DNA from: Lateolabrax maculatus
Lineage: Eukaryota > Chordata > Actinopteri > Acropomatiformes > Lateolabracidae
DNA length: 64,000 bases
Direction: 5' to 3'
NCBI GenBank assembly: GCA_031216445.1
Contig: CM062204.1
Span: forward strand, 12,578,501-12,642,500
A program made the position numbers and the translations under genes. The notes under the pieces were generated by a model. It worked only from the letters and a program-made list of their open reading frames with translations, was not told the origin of the DNA and did not search any database. Every line of letters starts with the position of its first letter. Position 1 is the first letter of the stretch. Below are positions 60,954 through 64,000 of this stretch, one piece after another.

Positions 60954-61671
60954 CTTCCTGTCTCATATATTCCTCCATGACCATTGCCCTCCCTCCCCTC
61001 CTGCACTTTACAGCCCTTTACACTGAAGACACTGGAGATAAAGTCTAAATATCTGACGCCATTTTTATTTTTCATCTTCCCCTGAGGGCTCTTTGTCAGC
61101 TTCTTATCAGAATGTCAGGCCTCTGCTTGAGTAAGTAAACAAACAAGCAGCAGCAAAAATGATGTATCAGAGAACTGCCACCAGTTGGGGATGAGCTGTC
61201 AGTCGCTCTGTTGAGCTAATGATTACTGTTGGGTGCTTTGGGAATTGAAGGTCTCTAATTCAGGCCACATTTTTTCTTGTGTTCATGCTATGGTTTCACT
61301 CATGCATGTGTTGCTGATTGTTGATGTCTACATTCTTGATGTTGCATCTGTTGGCAGGTCAGAATCCCAGCGGTTATGTGGTTTATGAGGTTAGTAAGCC
61401 TTTCCTCTAACCGATGGAGAACATATTTGATCCCCACAAAAGCCTGTGAGATTCTTTGAACATGACTGTAAATTGGTTCTTCAACAGACAGTTACTAATG
61501 ATCACAAAAGTATTTTTATTAGTTTTCGACTCACTGATTAATTGTTTAATCAGTGTCAGAATATTGTGCACACTCCCTGACCCGAGGATTACACTGTAAA
61601 ATTGCAAACCTGTGTCCTAGAAATCACTTTATGTAATACTAATTTGTATCGGATGATGCAAAACTCAAGAC
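57961..61671. other. Intergenic, no gene seen
   Basis: AT-rich, with T-rich stretches near 58020-58160 and a CT tract at 60922-60949. A less repetitive block at about 60990-61260 is a candidate regulatory element (see findings). Confidence 0.6.
60922..60949. repeat. (CT)14 microsatellite
   Basis: CT run inside a longer pyrimidine-rich stretch (60911-60960). Confidence 0.95.
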
Positions 61672-61987
61672 AATTTCTGTTTTCAGTAGTGTATTATCAC
61701 CAAACACTAATATTCATGGTGTTTCCATTAGCTTAGAATGAGCCCTTCATATAGGTCTTCTTCCATGGAGCTCGCCATGTTGCACCGCCGTGTTTGTACA
61801 GCAGCCCAGAACAGACGAACCAAACACTGGATCTAGATAAGTCCTTATTTGCGTTTTTCCGCGTCAAACACTGTAGGTTCCCAGTACACGCTTGGAAAGG
61901 GAAGGGTGAAGAGAGGGGTATCCAGTTGGTTGCAATCTGCAACTTCACCGCTAGATGCCACTAAATCCTACACATTGGTCCTTTAAA
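61672..61987 (-). repeat. Teleost interspersed repeat, 'TTTAAAGGACCA' type
   Basis: The reverse complement begins 'tttaaaggaccaatgtgtag' and continues with 'gatttagtggcatctagcgg', 'gttgcagattgcaaccaac' and, near the far end, 'catggcgagctccatggaag'. I remember this as a short non-coding element common in percomorphs. The left border is approximate. The 71-codon reverse frame here is not a gene. Confidence 0.7.
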
Positions 61988-62711
61988 GAAATCAGTAAGT
62001 TAATGAGGGTGTCTGATTAACTTATTTTGTTTTAATGACAAAATAAAAACAAAATAATTTTTAATTGAGACTGTGTTTAATTTATAATTAATTTTAATAC
62101 TGACGTACAATGTTGTTAACACTAGAATCGCATACATTCTAATACCTCTAGAACCGCCAGGAAGGTCACTTTTACCCCCTGCCATAACAGCGTCAGCAAT
62201 CGCAAAGACGTAATTTCTTCAGACAGTAGAGTTGTTCATCTATTTTTCAAATAATAAATCAGACTTGACAATACCAATTTAAAATTCAGTTTATGGGGGT
62301 TTATTAAATTTACAGTTTCTTAATTTCATTACAGATCGAAAATAGTGGCATTTTAAAATATGTCAAAATTCATCAATAAACCGTAGGCTACAACAAACAA
62401 CGAATCATTTAACACATTTAAACAATTGAATTACTATAGACGAATAACATTAAGCAAAAGTTTAAAAGGAATTTTGGAAAATATTGTGTACTTTTAGCTT
62501 ATGCTACTGGGAATAATGAAATGCTCATACACACACGCACACACAGTCATATCATGCTGGCTGTAATATGCCATGGCAATAATACAGGATTACTGTAAAT
62601 AACGAAAGTGCAACACTTGACGTCATATTACACAGAACAACCAGCTCGCCACCAGTCACCAGATACTGGAAGAGGAGCAGCGTGGCTACGCGGTGGATAT
62701 CTGGAAGTTAG

Positions 62712-62714
<3 letters not shown>

Positions 62715-62746
<32 letters not shown>
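62715..62746. repeat. (TA)16 microsatellite
   Basis: Uninterrupted AT/TA run. Confidence 0.96.
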
Positions 62747-62749
<3 letters not shown>

Positions 62750-62969
62750 TTTCTTGTCAACTTTTATCAGGTTTTACGATTTTACACTCTAGTGTACCAC
62801 AAAGTTGTTGTTTTTTAGTGTAGGATGAGACTGCAAGTTAGCCAGCTAAAAATTCCCTACCAAACCGAGTAATTAATAATAATAATAATACTGATTATTA
62901 TTAGTATTTATTATAATTTGTTATAGTTAGCAGTAATATCGATATTAATATAAGAGGAGTTTAATTAAA

Positions 62970-63130
62970 TACAGTAGAAATGGGGAAAATTACAAAATAC
63001 AGTAAAAATACAGTAAAATACTGTTTTTTAGTTACAGCATTGTTTTATATACTGTAAATTGTATTACAGTAAATTTGCAGTAGTATATATAACTTACTGT
63101 AAATATACAAGGAAATCATTGACAGTGTAG
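62970..63130. repeat. TACAGTAAA-rich repeat
   Basis: The words TACAGTAAA/TTTACTGTA and close variants occur many times on both strands, giving a self-complementary region. It resembles a fish inverted-repeat element family, but I cannot define its ends. Confidence 0.5.
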
Positions 63131-64000
63131 TTATAGGCTGCATTAGCACATGTTAGGCTCCCACTTGTGAATATGTATGAATCGTACATAGGCTATTTGA
63201 GTTTGATCCATGATTCCACATCCAAATCTCATCGGCATAGCTAACTCCTGATATGACAGTCTCCTTATCAAAATAATAAACAATGGGCATTGCTAACCTA
63301 CCGAACTGGTGGTGCGCGGACAGCGGGCAGAGGGGGGATAGAAATGACTTCATGTGGCGGTTGGAGGCAAAAGTGCTAATATTCTTTTTCTGTTTATCGC
63401 CAAATAAACAACGACAAATAGACCCTGTGATCAGAGATCGACATCGGCTGATACTGCCTCCAGCGTTTGGTGATCGGTCCTAAAAATCCTGATCAGAGCA
63501 CCCTTAGTACCACCCAAAACACAACATTTTCTGCCTAATTTATGTCTTATATGATTAATCAGTTATTTAAAAAGTTGTTGATCACTTCTTTGTCCATTGA
63601 CTTATCCATTTATCAACAAATTGTTTAAGCGCTACACTAAAAACTGTCAACCAATGTTAAGTCTGTTGCTTGTTCTTGATTCATTTCAGTTTCTCAGTTA
63701 ATTGTGTTAATTGTGCAAACTACCCCCCCCCCAAAAAAAATCAAATTGAATTAATTGTACAGTAAAGACGTTTGCAGTATTACATCAATCTTTTTATCCC
63801 TGTGACCTAAGGCTGCATTCAGTCAGCCCCCATCAACTAATAACATCGCAAACTTATTGCATGACCAAGTTGTATACTGTATATCAGGTGTTTGAGTGGT
63901 TATAGGTCACTGGTAAATATATCACATAAACTGGACCAATAAAAATGTCCCTGCGTGATGTAAATGATGGAAGTCAGGTAGAAATGTCACCGTTTGTCAA

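Larger units (their letters stand above)
61988..64000. other. Intergenic, repeat-rich; no gene seen
   Basis: Contains a TA microsatellite (62715-62746), a stretch dense in TACAGTAAA words (about 62970-63130), a fragment with 'gagatcgacatcggctgata' and 'ctgatcagagcaccctta' (about 63425-63510), and a 'GATTAATCG' type fragment (about 63545-63635). All look like old fish repeats. No exon is supported. Confidence 0.6.

Noticed and set aside
61540..61564. 10-bp stem hairpin CACTGATTAA with a TTGT loop
   Set aside because: Within chance expectation for this AT-rich window.
1..64000. Search for CRISPR arrays, operons, phage or endogenous viral genes
   Set aside because: No regularly spaced repeats with unique spacers, no clustered same-strand frames, and no recognisable viral gene, integrase or reverse transcriptase motifs were seen.

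Overview
This is a stretch of AT-rich animal nuclear DNA, most likely from a ray-finned (percomorph-like) teleost. The signs are a vertebrate gene split by long introns with GT-AG borders, many dinucleotide microsatellites, and interspersed repeats whose wording I recognise as typical of spiny-rayed fish. There are no bacterial operons, ribosome-binding sites, CRISPR arrays or tRNA/rRNA genes. Nearly all open frames listed by a six-frame scan are chance frames in non-coding DNA. Family names below come from memory of the sequences; no search was run. LAYOUT. 1-7205: the 3' end of suclg1 (alpha subunit of mitochondrial succinyl-CoA ligase) on the + strand. The penultimate exon (1875-2063) carries the active-site phosphohistidine loop. 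A 4.9 kb intron follows, then a last exon whose coding part (6972-6998) encodes only eight residues and a stop, a short 3' UTR and an AATAAA signal at 7181. 7206-64000: about 57 kb in which I find no other convincing host exon. It contains interspersed repeats, simple repeats and unique-looking DNA, some of which has the balanced composition and homeodomain/E-box-like words often seen in conserved non-coding elements. In mammals the 3' side of SUCLG1 also faces a very large gene desert toward CTNNA2/LRRTM1, so this may be the fish counterpart (inference). MOBILE DNA. The only protein-coding transposon remnant I recognise is a decayed PIF/Harbinger transposase on the minus strand at 41830-42384, with stops, frameshifts and lost catalytic aspartates. 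Non-autonomous elements include a 231-bp hAT-like element (35257-35487) with an 8-bp target duplication, nested in an older repeat, and a 261-bp element with 27-bp terminal inverted repeats (54461-54721). Also present are several copies of a 'TTTAAAGGAACAGTTTGACATT'-type element (four segments, two in opposed orientation, one split by another insertion), an 'ACTTTTACTTAAGTA'-type element (two copies), a 'GATTAATCG'-type element (at least five fragments), and fragments of two long teleost repeat families. Because the repeats are nested, relative ages can be read. STRUCTURE. The most unusual local sequence is at 54201-54273: two perfect 16-bp-stem hairpins placed back to back and sharing one base, next to an old repeat that itself hosts the 261-bp element. 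Other unusual items are a 41-bp minisatellite (39231-39420) that stays open in all three forward frames, a (TC)30 tract and a C19 tract flanking a candidate regulatory block (53221-53764), and several shorter palindromes. I found no previously undescribed gene system here; the useful content is the gene end, the repeat stratigraphy, the double hairpin and the candidate regulatory blocks.
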